Position numbers and translations under genes: made by a program. The notes below the pieces were generated by a model, which was given only the letters and a program-made list of their open reading frames with translations, made no database searches and was not told where the DNA came from. A DNA stretch of 64,000 nucleotides. Source: Pampus argenteus. Taxonomy: Eukaryota > Chordata > Actinopteri > Scombriformes > Stromateidae. The stretch covers positions 19,200,501 to 19,264,500 of the forward strand of contig CM072878.1 in assembly GCA_036937835.1 (NCBI GenBank), given 5' to 3'. Shown here piece by piece: positions 45,545 to 56,029 of the stretch (its first letter is position 1; each line of letters starts with the position of its first letter).

Positions 45545-45565
45545 GGGTGGTGGGGGTGGGTGGGG
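45545..45565 (+). other. G-quadruplex-type tract
   Basis: G-runs of 3, 5, 3 and 4 bases separated by short TGGT and T linkers fit the quadruplex pattern on the + strand. It lies 15 bp left of an exact PBX-MEIS decamer. Confidence 0.65.
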
Positions 45566-45569
45566 TGTT

Positions 45570-45820
45570 TGGTTATTGATGATTGACAGCTTTTCCTGTG
45601 TACGGCTGTGCTGTAAAGGTCATCTAATGGCTTTTGTTGGTGGCCTCCTATCTCCCCTGCTGTCCTGGTCAGCTTGTTTCTATTTACTGAAGTCAAGTGC
45701 CCATACCAGACATATTAGAGATATTAAAAACAAGGATGCTCTCTATCAGGGTGACATATTCTTTTTCCCAAACTCCTTCAGTTTCCTAATTAAGAGCAAA
45801 GTCTTATTTTCCTACATATA
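45570..45820. promoter_or_regulatory. Candidate enhancer with exact PBX-MEIS decamer
   Basis: TGATTGACAG at 45580-45589 is the second exact PBX-MEIS composite in the window. The remainder is balanced and free of repeats up to TTCCTAATTAAGAGC near 45782, a TAATTA site. A + strand open frame runs through it without recognisable features. Confidence 0.4.
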
Positions 45821-45829
45821 AAAATCTTC

Positions 45830-46220
45830 AATGAAGGGGAAAAGTTCACACTATTAATTGCAGCCCATTAGAGGATCTTACAGTTTGCTTTGTGAAAGGA
45901 AGCCAACACATCTGCTCCTTTAACAAGTATTTCTGATAACGTGGAAGCGTTTGTGTTTATGCAGTGGGAGAAATATTATGAATAATTGGGGAGTTGACGC
46001 GCTGAATTTCTCCAGCATTAATCAAGGCTCTAAAATCTCTGATATTAGCTTCGCATGAATCATTGTTAATTCCCATGAATCCATTACTGTTCCGTGTGCA
46101 ACTAAAAATAGAGTCCTGATAAATCAATGGGGACACTCGAGAGTGAAGCTGCTTGCTTCTGAAGCTTCTCTTTTCTGTGCTGCTTCTCATCAATAATTAT
46201 TCTCCATAATTCACCCATAG
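45830..46220. promoter_or_regulatory. Candidate conserved-type enhancer block
   Basis: Repeat-free and packed with homeodomain and SOX-like words: CTATTAATTGCAGCCCATTAG near 45851, GAATAATTGGGG near 45979, CAGCATTAATCAAGG near 46013, GAATCATTGTTAATTCCC near 46057 and CAATAATTATTC near 46191. It is one of the best candidates in the window for a deeply conserved element. Confidence 0.42.
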
Positions 46221-46259
46221 ATTTCTGCATTGGGGAGTGGGGGGGTAAGGTACATCATA

Positions 46260-46720
46260 CCTTGAACACAACACTGAATGTTCATTCCCCACATTCACAT
46301 GTACAGAACATGGCAGCGATCTCTTCCGTGTTTACAGCAACAACGACAGGCTTTTGCCGATTTTCCTCTATGTTGAAAGGAAGCATAATCCATTTGAACC
46401 GGCGTGGCGATCTTCTGTACCGATTGCATTGGTCACAGCTCAGTAAGCTGCTGGTGTGTAGACGGTGACCCTCCCCCCAGCCCCAACCCCTGGACCCCCG
46501 GCTCTGAAACCCTTCCTCACACGATGGGCATTGCATGGCCTCACTCATGCACCGGGTGCAAGGGCAGACAGGTTCATCGGCACACAATCACAACAGACGG
46601 CCGCATCCCATTCCAATTGCATTTCTGCACACGGGGAGGAAAGATCCCACGGTGCATATTACTGTGGCTGAGACAAATTTAGCTGAAATGGAAGGTGAGA
46701 TGGAAAAGGCTCACCTCTTA
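46260..46720. promoter_or_regulatory. Balanced block, possible regulatory element
   Basis: G+C-balanced with several CpGs (AACCGGCGTGGCG near 46398, GACGGCCGC near 46598). Overlapping open frames on both strands (up to 101 codons) are the result of low AT content, and none shows a domain. It could be an enhancer or a CpG-poor promoter. Confidence 0.25.
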
Positions 46721-46773
46721 CACTAATCTGGGCAAACGACACAGCGCCGGTTTCCTACAACAACATCCAAACT

Positions 46774-46806
46774 AAAAAATAATAATAATAAGAAAAATAA
46801 AAAAAA
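46774..46806. repeat. (AAT)n / A-rich tract
   Basis: AATAATAATAA followed by A-rich sequence. Confidence 0.8.
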
Positions 46807-47079
46807 CGGTTTCTAGATTACAGAGCCTGTCTCTGACAGAAGACAGTGAATTAATTAAGATAATAAATTGCACATGTCATATTTGTCACCTTTTCAATCT
46901 TTACTTAATGAGGTGGAACACGTGCAAGGGTGTGTAACCGAGTAAAAGTTCTCTTCGCTAAAGATTATACACCTTAAAAAAAAAAAAAAGAAATGCTCGA
47001 CATTAAAAGCTGAGTGATCCTCACTGTGTGAGCCTGATATTTAATATATGTCATGTATACATTCATAGCTTGCCAGTCC

Positions 47080-47530
47080 TGTGTGGCTTCACAGACAGAC
47101 ATGAATGCAAATGAGGCTGAGAAGAAGAAACAAGAGCGAGAGACTCAGAAGTCTGCATATCTGATAGCAAAGCGCCCTGATTAGAATTTTGTCATGCCAC
47201 AATTTACAAATTAAAATGAATTAGATCTTCCATGCCCTGACCTCCATTAAAAACACTTCATTGTTGATGAGCCATGATAGCATCTGCTATTGATTGGAGG
47301 ATCATCAGTATGGCCAATCCTGTCTCTTCAGGAGGAGGTCATCCAAAGCAATTTAGGCATATTGAGAGATTGATCAGGGTTACGGAGCTGCTACTTCAGC
47401 CCACTCAAGGCATAAAAGTCTGAGGTGTGACGCAGCCACTCCCTGCTGCTCTGCGGGGGGAGCGTCTTAAATCTAAATGCTAATGGTTTCTTTAAGAGCC
47501 TGGCTGCCCTTTAACCACTACAGTCAGACG
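47080..47530. promoter_or_regulatory. Candidate conserved-type enhancer block
   Basis: Contains an exact POU octamer ATGCAAAT (47105-47112) and later CTGATTAGAATTTTGTC, AAATTAAAATGAATTAG, CCATTAAAAAC, TGTTGATGAGCC and CTATTGATTGGAGG. It is repeat-free throughout and ends with GTTTCTTTAAGAGCC near 47487. Confidence 0.4.
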
Positions 47531-48720
47531 TGAAGGATGGCTCTCAGTGGTTCGACAGCTCTGTCTTGTTTTAACCCCTCACCAGTCTCCTCCAACACCA
47601 CCAACATCAACCCCCCCATTCTCAGGATCCTACAGAGCCTCTGAAAGGTCACGGTGCACAATTAGTTTCTTAAGCTATTTTGTGTTATCTCTTAATAACT
47701 ATTGTGTTTACCTCACAATAGTTTTTGCATTCCCCCTGATCCATAAGAGGAGTTTCTGTTGGGTACTTTAGAGACGTTTAATGCGCTGCAGGTTTAGAGG
47801 AAAGCAGATGTGACACTATACGTTATGTAATTTATTACTCATTACTCCTTTCCTTCCACTGGAAGCTGTGGCTACTCTTTACTGCTCCTCCTGACATTAG
47901 TCAAGAAAGCATCGTAAAGCCAGACAGGATTTGAACCTGGTGTTTCTACCAGATATGCCAGATGTGTTCAGGAACAGCTTCAGCACAACGCTCAGCCTGC
48001 ACAGCTCTGCATCCAACGGTTGTAGTTCTAATCACAGCTATAGCAGCAGCCAATAATAACAACACAGTGTAGAGAACTAGTTCAATAGCCTCTGGTTGCT
48101 ATCTTAACATTAACTACAATAATACAGAAACACAAAACTTACTGCGGGGGAACACTAAAGTTGTCCAGAAAAAAAAAAGGTGAAAGGATTCAACATTGAA
48201 TACAAGGAGCAACAGTACAACTCAAAACACTCGGGTTCTGGTTGAATATAGCGAGTTACTTTTTAAACATTTTTTGTGCCAAAAAATGCGTTCGAAATAC
48301 TACGTGGTATTTTAGTATTAAAGTTGAAATGTCGTTCTTTTCAAACTCTGAAAATAAATATCTATTTTTATATTGAGCAGAGCTGAATAAAACATATAAA
48401 AGTTGACTATGAAAGTAAAAAAAACCTCTCATTCTGCCTTATTCACTGAAAATATATTAGATATATTATTAAAAGAGATTTTCTTTTCACATTTTTACCT
48501 TTATTGCATATAATTGATTGACACTATCAGTATTTCTTAATAAGTTATTGGGTGAAAGAATTTGCCTGATATTTGTTATTTTTGATGTTTGCAAATTCAT
48601 GATTGGTTTCCACAGTAAAACTACATATTCAACTGAAGGTGAAGGCCAATTTCTGTGCACAAACATGAATAAAATGCTCTCCATAAGTCAAACAGCTATT
48701 GCTCTGACAAGAAAAAAAAA
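47531..48720. other. AT-rich filler, no gene seen
   Basis: A tRNA B-box-like GGTTCAAATCC on the minus strand (47928-47938) lacks a foldable tRNA around it. A-runs lie at 48170-48178 and 48711-48720, the latter directly before the Tc1-like element. Confidence 0.5.
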
Positions 48721-48724
48721 CATG

Positions 48725-49165
48725 CAGTGCATTCAGAAAGTATTCAGACTTTTTCCCCGTTTTGTTATGTTGCAGCCTTTTGCTATCCTTTAAGTTTATT
48801 TTTTCCCCACAATTTACACTCAATACCCCATAATGAAAAAGCGAAAACAGGATTTTAGTGATTTCACTAAAAACTGGGCATGACGTGACAAGCCTTGCAC
48901 ACCTGGATTTAGGGATTTTCTGCCATTCTTCTCTGCAGATCCTCTCAAGCTCTGTCAGGTTAGATGGGGACCGACGGTGGAGCCACTTTCAGGTCTGTTC
49001 GAGTGGGTTCAAGTCAGGTTGAGTTGAATGTTTTTCCTTTTTAATAATTTGCAAAAAAAAAAAAAATCTAAAATTTCATCATTATTGGGTGTTGAGTGCA
49101 GATTGATTGAAGGAAAAAACGAATTTAAACAATGCGGAGGGTCTGAATACTTTCTGAATGCATTG
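48725..49165 (-). mobile_element. Tc1-like transposon, internally deleted
   Basis: Inverted ends are visible: CAGTGCATTCAGAAAGTATT at the left (48725 on) and its near-exact complement ending CATTG at 49165, with TA retained only on the right flank (49166-49167). A second inverted motif of the CACTCAATACCC / GGGTGTTGAGTG type lies inside each end. Reading on the minus strand from about 49018, the last part of a Tc1 transposase is recognisable: the DLNPLE box that carries the final catalytic acidic residue, a stop codon six codons after it, then the conserved LTELERICREEW stretch. The length of about 441 bp compares with about 1.3-1.6 kb for a full element, so most of the transposase is missing. 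It is inactive. Confidence 0.93.
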
Positions 49166-50440
49166 TACCTTATTTTTACTATATCTAAATATGATTTTAG
49201 TATGTAAAGTGTAAGAGATCTAAATGTATGGATGAACTATCATCTACTCATCTATTTTACTACAGAAAAACCTTCAAATAATGAAGGAAAATGGTGGAAA
49301 CATTATATAGCTGCTGAGCACTGCTTGAAATGGTTGAGCTTTATTTAACTGCACGCATCGCTGAGGGCTAACCATATGCAGGCTTTAGCAGGATTATAAT
49401 CAATCACAAAGGGAACTCCTCAGAAAGAGCCAACAGAAAATGATGTCAAATGGTAACTGTGCCGTTTGGTAACCTTGGTCTTTGAAGCGTGACAAAGGTT
49501 ACAGGCCTTTTATTGAACTGTCTGTTGAGGACACGCATCAGCAACAATGGGAACTATTCAGGTGCAATAAATGCAATGTGGCAAGATTTAGAAATATGTT
49601 TTTTTTTATTCAAATGGTAGTGAAATATGTCATTTTAAAAGAAATTGCATGTTAAACGATGGAAATGAGGGTCGTATAAAGTCTTATTGGGCTATTGTCG
49701 TCCTTCATCCAACAGCACATGATCAAAATATGTATTGGAACTGGAAGTGATGTATTTGAAGTGCATTGTGTTATAGTATTACCTGTTCACTTGTATAAAA
49801 ATGTATAGTAGTGGAGTTGTTTAGTCATCTGCAGCTTTTAAATCTGAGCAATGAACCTATAATTTACACAAAACTGGCAATTTACAGAGATCTCACTTTC
49901 TCTTTTAACCAGCATTATTATACAGTACCTACAGGAAGCACGTCAAAGCACACTGGGCTCCAGTATCATATGTATATTGTGCCTAGATTTACAGTGTTGG
50001 TAACAGAGATCAGAAGGCAAAGGTCACACAAAACGTTGCTAGAGGTGTCGCTCGCAAGGGCAAGATGGGGGCGGAAAAATCTCCACATGGCCTTTTGCCA
50101 TACACTGGGCACGCTCATCAAGCTGTCCTCCAGCAGCTCCCTGCAAGGTTAGTGAGAGTCAATAAGCCTTCCGCAAAGGTTAAGGAGACCTAGAAGAAAT
50201 TATGCAAACAGTGATCTCTCTGGATCTAGCAGAACCACAAATAGAGTGGCATAACCGTCTTTGTTCATTTTCCATCCCTTTTCCCTGCATGACTGGTTTA
50301 TGAATACAATATGAGCCATCTATACACTTCGACACGGACTACTTTGTGAAAAATGAAAGACAGCATATCAAATGTCATGAACTGGCAGCCTCTTACAATT
50401 AAAAATTATTTGTAGATCATTCTTCAAAGAAATTTAGATT
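49166..50440. other. Unique sequence, one possible regulatory block
   Basis: The piece at about 49330-49590 is repeat-free with AATCAATCACAAAGG, ACAATGGG and TTTGAAGCGTGACAAAGG words and could be an enhancer. The rest is AT-rich. No coding feature is supported. A 113-codon + strand frame at 49811-50152 has no recognisable motif. Confidence 0.35.
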
Positions 50441-50449
50441 TTTCTTTAG

Positions 50450-50760
50450 ATTTTACTGAAAAACGCAGGGAGCTGATGGATTTATCCGTCAATATCGGTG
50501 ACTCAGTGGTTACTTCAGCAGGCACTGACAGTTCTTCAGCTTTCAGTACTCACTTCAAAGACTTTCATTTACTGGGAAGGTATGCAGTTGCATGCCTAAA
50601 AATGACAGATTTTGACCTCATTTGTGCACACAAGCACTTTGTGTTAGGAAATGCTTTTACTTTTGGGTGCAGCAATAATGGGGCACGAAAATGGCAGAGA
50701 GGATTGTTAAAATATGTCATCTGTCTCTGAAGAAAATGCACATACCCTCACACATGCACC
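50450..50760. promoter_or_regulatory. Candidate conserved-type block with an 84-codon frame
   Basis: Balanced and repeat-free, with TTTGACCTCATTTG, GTGCACACAAGCAC (a near-palindrome) and GCAATAATGGGGC words. It also carries an ATG-started open frame of 84 codons (50476-50730, +). No family is recognised in that frame and no splice signals are evident, so a regulatory reading is preferred. The match between block and frame is discussed as a finding. Confidence 0.35.
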
Positions 50761-51055
50761 AACTGCCACACTTGAAGAGCCTTGGCTACTGGGTTATTTG
50801 TACAGACAGAGAGGAGGACAAATAAGCCAATGTCCTACATCTGAGATTTACAGTCCTGTAAAAGTCACAAGATTAATTAACACATTTTAAGACCGCAAGT
50901 CATATTAATGATGAAAATGATGATCATTATAATCACTTCTGCGAGAAACTTCAGAACCAGGGAGGAGCCACGCTGAACCCAAACAAAAAGAATCACCATC
51001 ACAAACCGATGAACATTCAAATATTCAATAAAAGTCCATCACATTTATCTTGTGA

Positions 51056-51094
51056 CTCATTGAGTGACTCCGACCCCCAAGTTGGGAACCACTG
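51056..51094 (-). mobile_element. hAT-type terminal fragment
   Basis: Read on the minus strand, the sequence starts CAGTGGTTCCCAACTTGGGG, the well-known terminal sequence of many vertebrate hAT elements (CAGTGGTTCCCAACCTGGGG type). The element would extend leftward toward about 51000, but no second terminus is recognised. Confidence 0.55.
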
Positions 51095-51099
51095 TCTTA

Positions 51100-51770
51100 G
51101 AGAACATGATGTCCCTTCAAACTTTGTCCAAAAAAAACAACTTGCAGATGGCCGTTTGCTGAAAATAGAAGATAATCTGTACCGTTGGCTTGAAAGACAG
51201 CTGTACAGACGAAAGCCAAGTAATTCTATGAAATCTCCAACAACCACGGGAAATACAAAGAACTCTCACAGTTTTTGCATAGATTACACGTGTACTTCAG
51301 CTGCGGAGACACTGGAGGTAATCCAGGGAAACTTTGTGAGTGGAAAAGCTTTTTGGTCTTCGGCTCTCTGTGATGGAATTATGTGTACCGAAATTAGAGT
51401 GCAAATTTGAATCAAACCTCTAAGCGAGATCTGTGGGTTCTTGGCAGTGAAGGGGGAACACAACAGGATTCTCGCACATATGCCATGCACATCCGCGAGA
51501 AGCTCAGCAGGCTGCCAACGCCAAAGTGCTCATCACTCTCCACCCACTCCTCTTCATAACACAGAGCAGGAAAAATCATCCCAACAGTGTCGGAGCAAAG
51601 CCTGACCAATCAGTGGTGAGGATCAAAAAGCAGAGGTTCAAGGAGAATAAGATGCCCGCATTGATTGGTCGGTTCCCTCCTGCACAGTCCACCAATCGAT
51701 ACCTGAGAGATAAGCAGCCGTCAGCTACTGACATTAGTGATGTATAACCGCCTTGACTTCTTGTCTTGGT
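51100..51770. other. Mixed unique sequence, possible regulatory part
   Basis: Contains CCAATCAGTGG near 51605 and GCATTGATTGGTCGG near 51658, a CCAAT-type pair in opposite orientation. Overlapping short frames on both strands are uninformative. No gene is supported. Confidence 0.3.
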
Positions 51771-51785
51771 CAAGTCATACTAGAG

Positions 51786-51809
51786 CGACCGACCGACCGA
51801 CCGACCGAC
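51786..51809. repeat. (CGAC)6 microsatellite
   Basis: Six CGAC tetranucleotides. A CpG-containing tetranucleotide repeat is uncommon in vertebrate DNA because methylated CpG decays, so the tract may be young or unmethylated. Confidence 0.95.
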
Positions 51810-52144
51810 ACGTCAAACCAGCATCGAGGCTCCAGCTGCTGAACTAATCCACCTTTATTTAAGGTAGTCATCTTCTACATAGCTGGGGTTAAAGCTGTGG
51901 AAGGCGATAGTTAAGTCCAACGCTGCAACAAGGATAAATTACCTACAAAGGAGCCACTGTTATCGCTCTGTTTGTTTTTCAAAAGACAATAATGAAATAA
52001 ATAAATGAGGGGGGAAAAAATGGTTCAGAGAAAATGAAATGATGGCGTGGCGGTGTTTTGTGAAATTGTGCTGTCAAACGTTTCTCCTTTCTAATTTCCT
52101 GGAGCGCAGATGATGGAGCATGTGTGCTGACAGCTGAATCAGAT

Positions 52145-52166
52145 AAAAAAAAAGGAGGGGGGGGGG
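52145..52166 (+). repeat. A-run joined to G-run
   Basis: A nine-base A-run, GG-A, then ten G (52157-52166). It is a purine-only tract. Confidence 0.85.
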
Positions 52167-52199
52167 TGACTTCTCTTTTTCCACCTCACGAGCATTTTT

Positions 52200-52860
52200 A
52201 AGCGAAATTTGTAAATATAATAATAAAACAATTAGTCAGCAGCAAATGACAATTGACGGATACCATGAACTGTGCGCTTTTTTCTGTGGTCATTTATTAA
52301 AAATACTGACAGGCACACACTTAAATACAAAACACTGATTGAGGCACCGGAGAAAGAAACTCAGCCTGATGTTTATTTACCAGGAAAACGTTATTTGACT
52401 ACTTATGTTGAAATTTCTTGTGATACATTGTCTGCACAACCCTGTTTAGGAACCTACAAAAGGTGTCCGAGCGAGCCTGTGTGTATGTGTGTGTTTGATG
52501 GGACCGTCCCAGCACAACTGTCACTTCGCTCCCCTGTTACAGGTGCTCCACACAGGGGAGCTGGCAGGTCTGACGGACGCCTCCTTCGAGGGATTTATGG
52601 GAAATGACAGCTCCCGCTAAATAAAGCCGAAGTGGCCGGGGAAGAGAAGACAACAGAAGTTCCTAACCACGAGCGCGCAGGGCTGACACTAGCTGAAATT
52701 TATTTCTCTACTCTGCCTGCCAATTTAACTGGAAATGTGCTATTCATACTTTTGAGCCTGAAAGTGAGAAAGAGAGATGGGGACAGAGAGAGTGGAACCC
52801 CGCCCTTAATCTACCTCCTCTGTTTGGGGTAATGGTCTACTAGGTCTTTCTGCCTGCGAA
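52200..52860. promoter_or_regulatory. Candidate enhancer cluster
   Basis: The left part has AACAATTAGTCAGC near 52227, GACAATTGACGG near 52248 and TCATTTATTAAAAATAC near 52290. The right part has AGCTGAAATTTATTTC and GCCAATTTAACTGG near 52719. The intermediate stretch contains GT-rich sequence. A 111-codon + strand frame (52272-52607) is treated as incidental. Confidence 0.33.
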
Positions 52861-53129
52861 AATCACATTTCTTACATGGCTGACTCTTGATGAATTATTT
52901 CACATTTCACTTACTTACCTTTTTAAAAGTTAATCTACATCAATAACGTTAAAGGAAAATTTCACAGCCATAAATGAACAGTTCCCCCCCATTTAAACGG
53001 GAGCGTTTAGCTGCTTAAAAAGTCCATTTCAAACTTCATCATTTAACCGTTCGGCAGCATATGTGAATGCACACGGGCTGCGTTGGCGTTTTGATTTTCT
53101 ACATATTTAAATATGGACCATCTTTAATT
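52861..53129. other. AT-rich spacer, nothing identified
   Basis: AT-rich spacer with a C-run near 52984. No feature is supported. Confidence 0.4.
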
Positions 53130-53890
53130 GAGCAGAAACTGCTGTGGAGATCAGTGCTGAACTAATACTGAGGCTGAAATATCATTACACTGATGGAAGC
53201 CGGGCTCTCAGACTTTTATTGGCAGCTCGTGAGCTAAATGTGTGGTTCAATTCAGAGGCGGCCATACCTACAGAGGCAAAGTAATCGACTTTGGGACAAA
53301 ATGGTGTGGAAAATGACATGTAGGCCTTTGCCTAAAGCCAACCTGGGGCGGGCAGAAATCTATCAGTCAGGTACACACCAACATTGGCATTTTCACAAAT
53401 ACTGGAGAGGTGATGTGCTGGACCGGTGCTCGTGCTGAAAGAAAACTATTTCTAGCCATGTAATCTGCTGCTTCCTGCTGCTGAGGATGTCTGTGCATTT
53501 GGTTCAGTTTGAACTCTGCCATGCTCAGATAAAACAATGTTTTACATATGAAACCCGGCAGTGTATCAGAGCATATTTAGGTCAAAGTATCCTGAACCTT
53601 TGTGAGCATTTGACTCTGAATTTTAAATCTCTAGCCTCATTCAAGTCGTTTCTCTCTCAGCCTCAAATCATTCCTTTGTTTTGAGATGAACACAAGATTC
53701 TCTGCCGTTCCACACTACTGTGCAGAGTATTTTTGGCTCAGCGCTGCCAAAGTTTGGACACAGCCATTTATAATTCTCTCGCAAAGAAAGCAGCTTGTCT
53801 CTTTTCCCAAACAGACTCCCCAGGATACAGACTCACATTGCAGAATCACATTATTTCTAAGTAGCTGAGGCTTTAGCTAGCACCAAAGCC
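53130..53890. promoter_or_regulatory. Candidate enhancer cluster
   Basis: Balanced and repeat-free over about 750 bp. Words include ATCATTACACTGATGG, TTTTATTGGCAGC (inverted CCAAT), AAGTAATCGAC, TTGGCATTTTCAC, AAAACAATG and ATAATTCTC. It is probably more than one element. Overlapping + strand frames of 60-66 codons show no family. Confidence 0.32.
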
Positions 53891-53899
53891 AAAAGGGCT

Positions 53900-55000
53900 T
53901 CGACCAGTAAACCAAACATTAATCACCACAATAAGACACAATTAAACAGCAATTATGTAAACTACCTTTTTTTTTTTTTGCTTTGGGAGTGTCTCAACTC
54001 TTACATCATCTTTTAAACCTCAGATTACAGAGCGTCTCTCTCTCCCGGCAGCGAGCCTGGAGGAGCAACAGTCACACCCACACACTTGTGCGCACACATG
54101 CATACACACTTGCAGAGCCACAGAGCAGATCAAGCGTGCCTGGAGAGCTCTATAGAGAGGCCAGTTTTCCTCATTAGGCCGCGTGTGCACCACTCTCCAA
54201 AAAACCCCTCACTCTAATCACTGTCACCAGACCTCGGCTGAAAAACAGATAATTAACGTCGGGCCCTGCCTCAATCGGCTCCCATGCTAAACAGCTCCGT
54301 GTACATATGTGCACGCATGTGTGTAGGAGTCTGCGTGTTTGTCTATTTGGAGTCTGTCGATGTAGGAGGCCCCCCAGGGACCGCGGATGCTCAAGCCATC
54401 CACAACAAAGATTTCTCTCAGGCTCACATTAGCACACAAAGAACAATTGCACACCAAATAATGCACGAATTTACAGAAGAAACAACCCACTATGAGAGGA
54501 AAGCTGTCTGCTGCCTCCGCTTCACGCCATCTCCATCTTTAGTCACTAGATTTTCTAACGTCTCGCCCTTTTTCGGTGCAGGATTGCCCTTTTATTTCTC
54601 CTTCGCCCATTTATTAAATGGAATGGACTTCTTAATCGTGGGCTTTGCAGAGCAGATTTATTTATGTTCCTTCTTTCCTTCCTAAAGGCAGTTATTAATA
54701 TCATAAATATTTGATGATACTTTGCGTGACCCTGCAGAGAATGACACAAAGAGGTAATGAAGGTTAACGCTGGGGGTACAGACTGATTAAATGGCGACTG
54801 AGTGGCGAAAGCCCACGCAGGTCCGCTGTAAACTTTCTATTAAAATGGGACTAAATAAACAATTTAGCTGCAGTCAATTTAGAAAAGGACATTTTCTCCG
54901 TACCTATAGGGCTGGTGGAGTATCAGAGTATCAGCCGAGCAGATGGTGTTTCGGGTTCAGGGATTTAGGTATTTGCCTCCACACCAAATCATGAAATTCA
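53900..55000. promoter_or_regulatory. Candidate enhancer cluster
   Basis: After a T-run at 53968-53980 the sequence is balanced. AGATAATTAACG lies near 54247. A strong block at 54590-54990 has TTTATTAAATGGAATGG, TTCTTAATCGTGGG, an imperfect palindrome at 54699-54719, GACTGATTAAATGGCG and AATAAACAATTTAGC. The 133-codon + strand frame (54284-54685) has an antisense companion and no domain. Confidence 0.38.
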
Positions 55001-55480
55001 ATGTGCAGTCCTTATAATGCTGAAATAATATATTTGAAAAATTAATTTAACTCCAGAAAGAAAAAGCTGTGGTTATTGTGGATGATCAACAGACTTCACC
55101 AGTAACAGTTTTAATGAGATCTGAAAGGATTAATTCATCACCTGAAAATTAATAGTCACCAATTGTGATAAACACGTAAATGTTGATTCATGTCCAAGTG
55201 TCCCAAATATTTTCTGTTTTTTCTTTGAAGAAATGTGTATTTTTTTTTTCGCTATTTGTTTACATTTCACAGAGCAAACAAGTAGTTAATTAATCAAGAA
55301 GATAATCTACTACAGTAGAAGCAACCAGGAAATACCCTTTAAGACACATTGTTGGAGGTAGATATCTCAAAACTCGACAAATAAAAATCAAAACCATCTA
55401 GGATAGATAGAAGTAAATATAAACATGTGCTGTGAACTGACCCTTAAAACAGTGCAGAAGACATGTAGATATGTACATCT
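55001..55480. other. AT-rich spacer, no gene seen
   Basis: Includes a T-run at 55241-55249. Sequence near 55130 (GGATTAATTCATCACC) resembles the common fish TTAGTTCACCC repeat word but is too diverged to call. Confidence 0.4.
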
Positions 55481-56020
55481 TCCAAACGCCTTGCAGCCGG
55501 AGTCATGTGGTAATCCTCCTGTATTTTGTCAGCAGCACTTTGCCCTGCAATTACCATCTTTCTCACAACAGCTTTGAATAGAGGCTTCTCAGGCTCACTC
55601 AACAAATCAATTCTGCTTTTTGGCTTTCCACCAACAGAAAAAAGAAAAAAGTATCTTTAATATTTGCCACACATGTCCTTCATCGTTGAATTGCGGTATT
55701 CATGAGTTTTTGAATAGGCTGTGTACTTCATTGTCTACGAATGTCAACCAAAGCAAACAGCCCCACAAAGCACCAATTACAGCATCAGCTTTACTACTCA
55801 GCAACACAAAGTAGCGCTACATTTCTGTCAAGACTGGAAAACATATGATGGGTTTGCATTTGTAATCAGCGTCATTAAAATGTTGGCAAATTAGTAAATT
55901 CCATCACTCATTTATTCAACATGGGCAATTACTGGCATCCAATACCCCAAAGTCAGGTGGAGATTTGGAGAAAATAAATGAAAACAGCCAACATTTCTTC
56001 CAGTTGACATAATTTAATCA
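55480..56020. promoter_or_regulatory. Candidate enhancer-like block
   Basis: Repeat-free sequence with GCAATTACCATC near 55547, CAATTACAGCATC near 55775, GTCATTAAAATG near 55871 and GGCAATTACTGGC near 55924. Four spaced CAATTA sites occur within about 400 bp. Confidence 0.34.
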
Positions 56021-56029
56021 GCAAAGTAT

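Noticed and set aside
47925..47975. tRNA-like B-box on the minus strand
   Set aside because: Only the T-arm-like part pairs (4 of 5 bp). No A-box or matching acceptor stem is found at the right distance.
51009..51410. 133-codon open frame, + strand
   Set aside because: It begins inside a hAT-type terminal remnant and has no protein-family features or splice context.
54284..54685. 133-codon open frame, + strand
   Set aside because: No recognisable domain. The first part comes from GT-rich sequence and an antisense frame covers the same bases.
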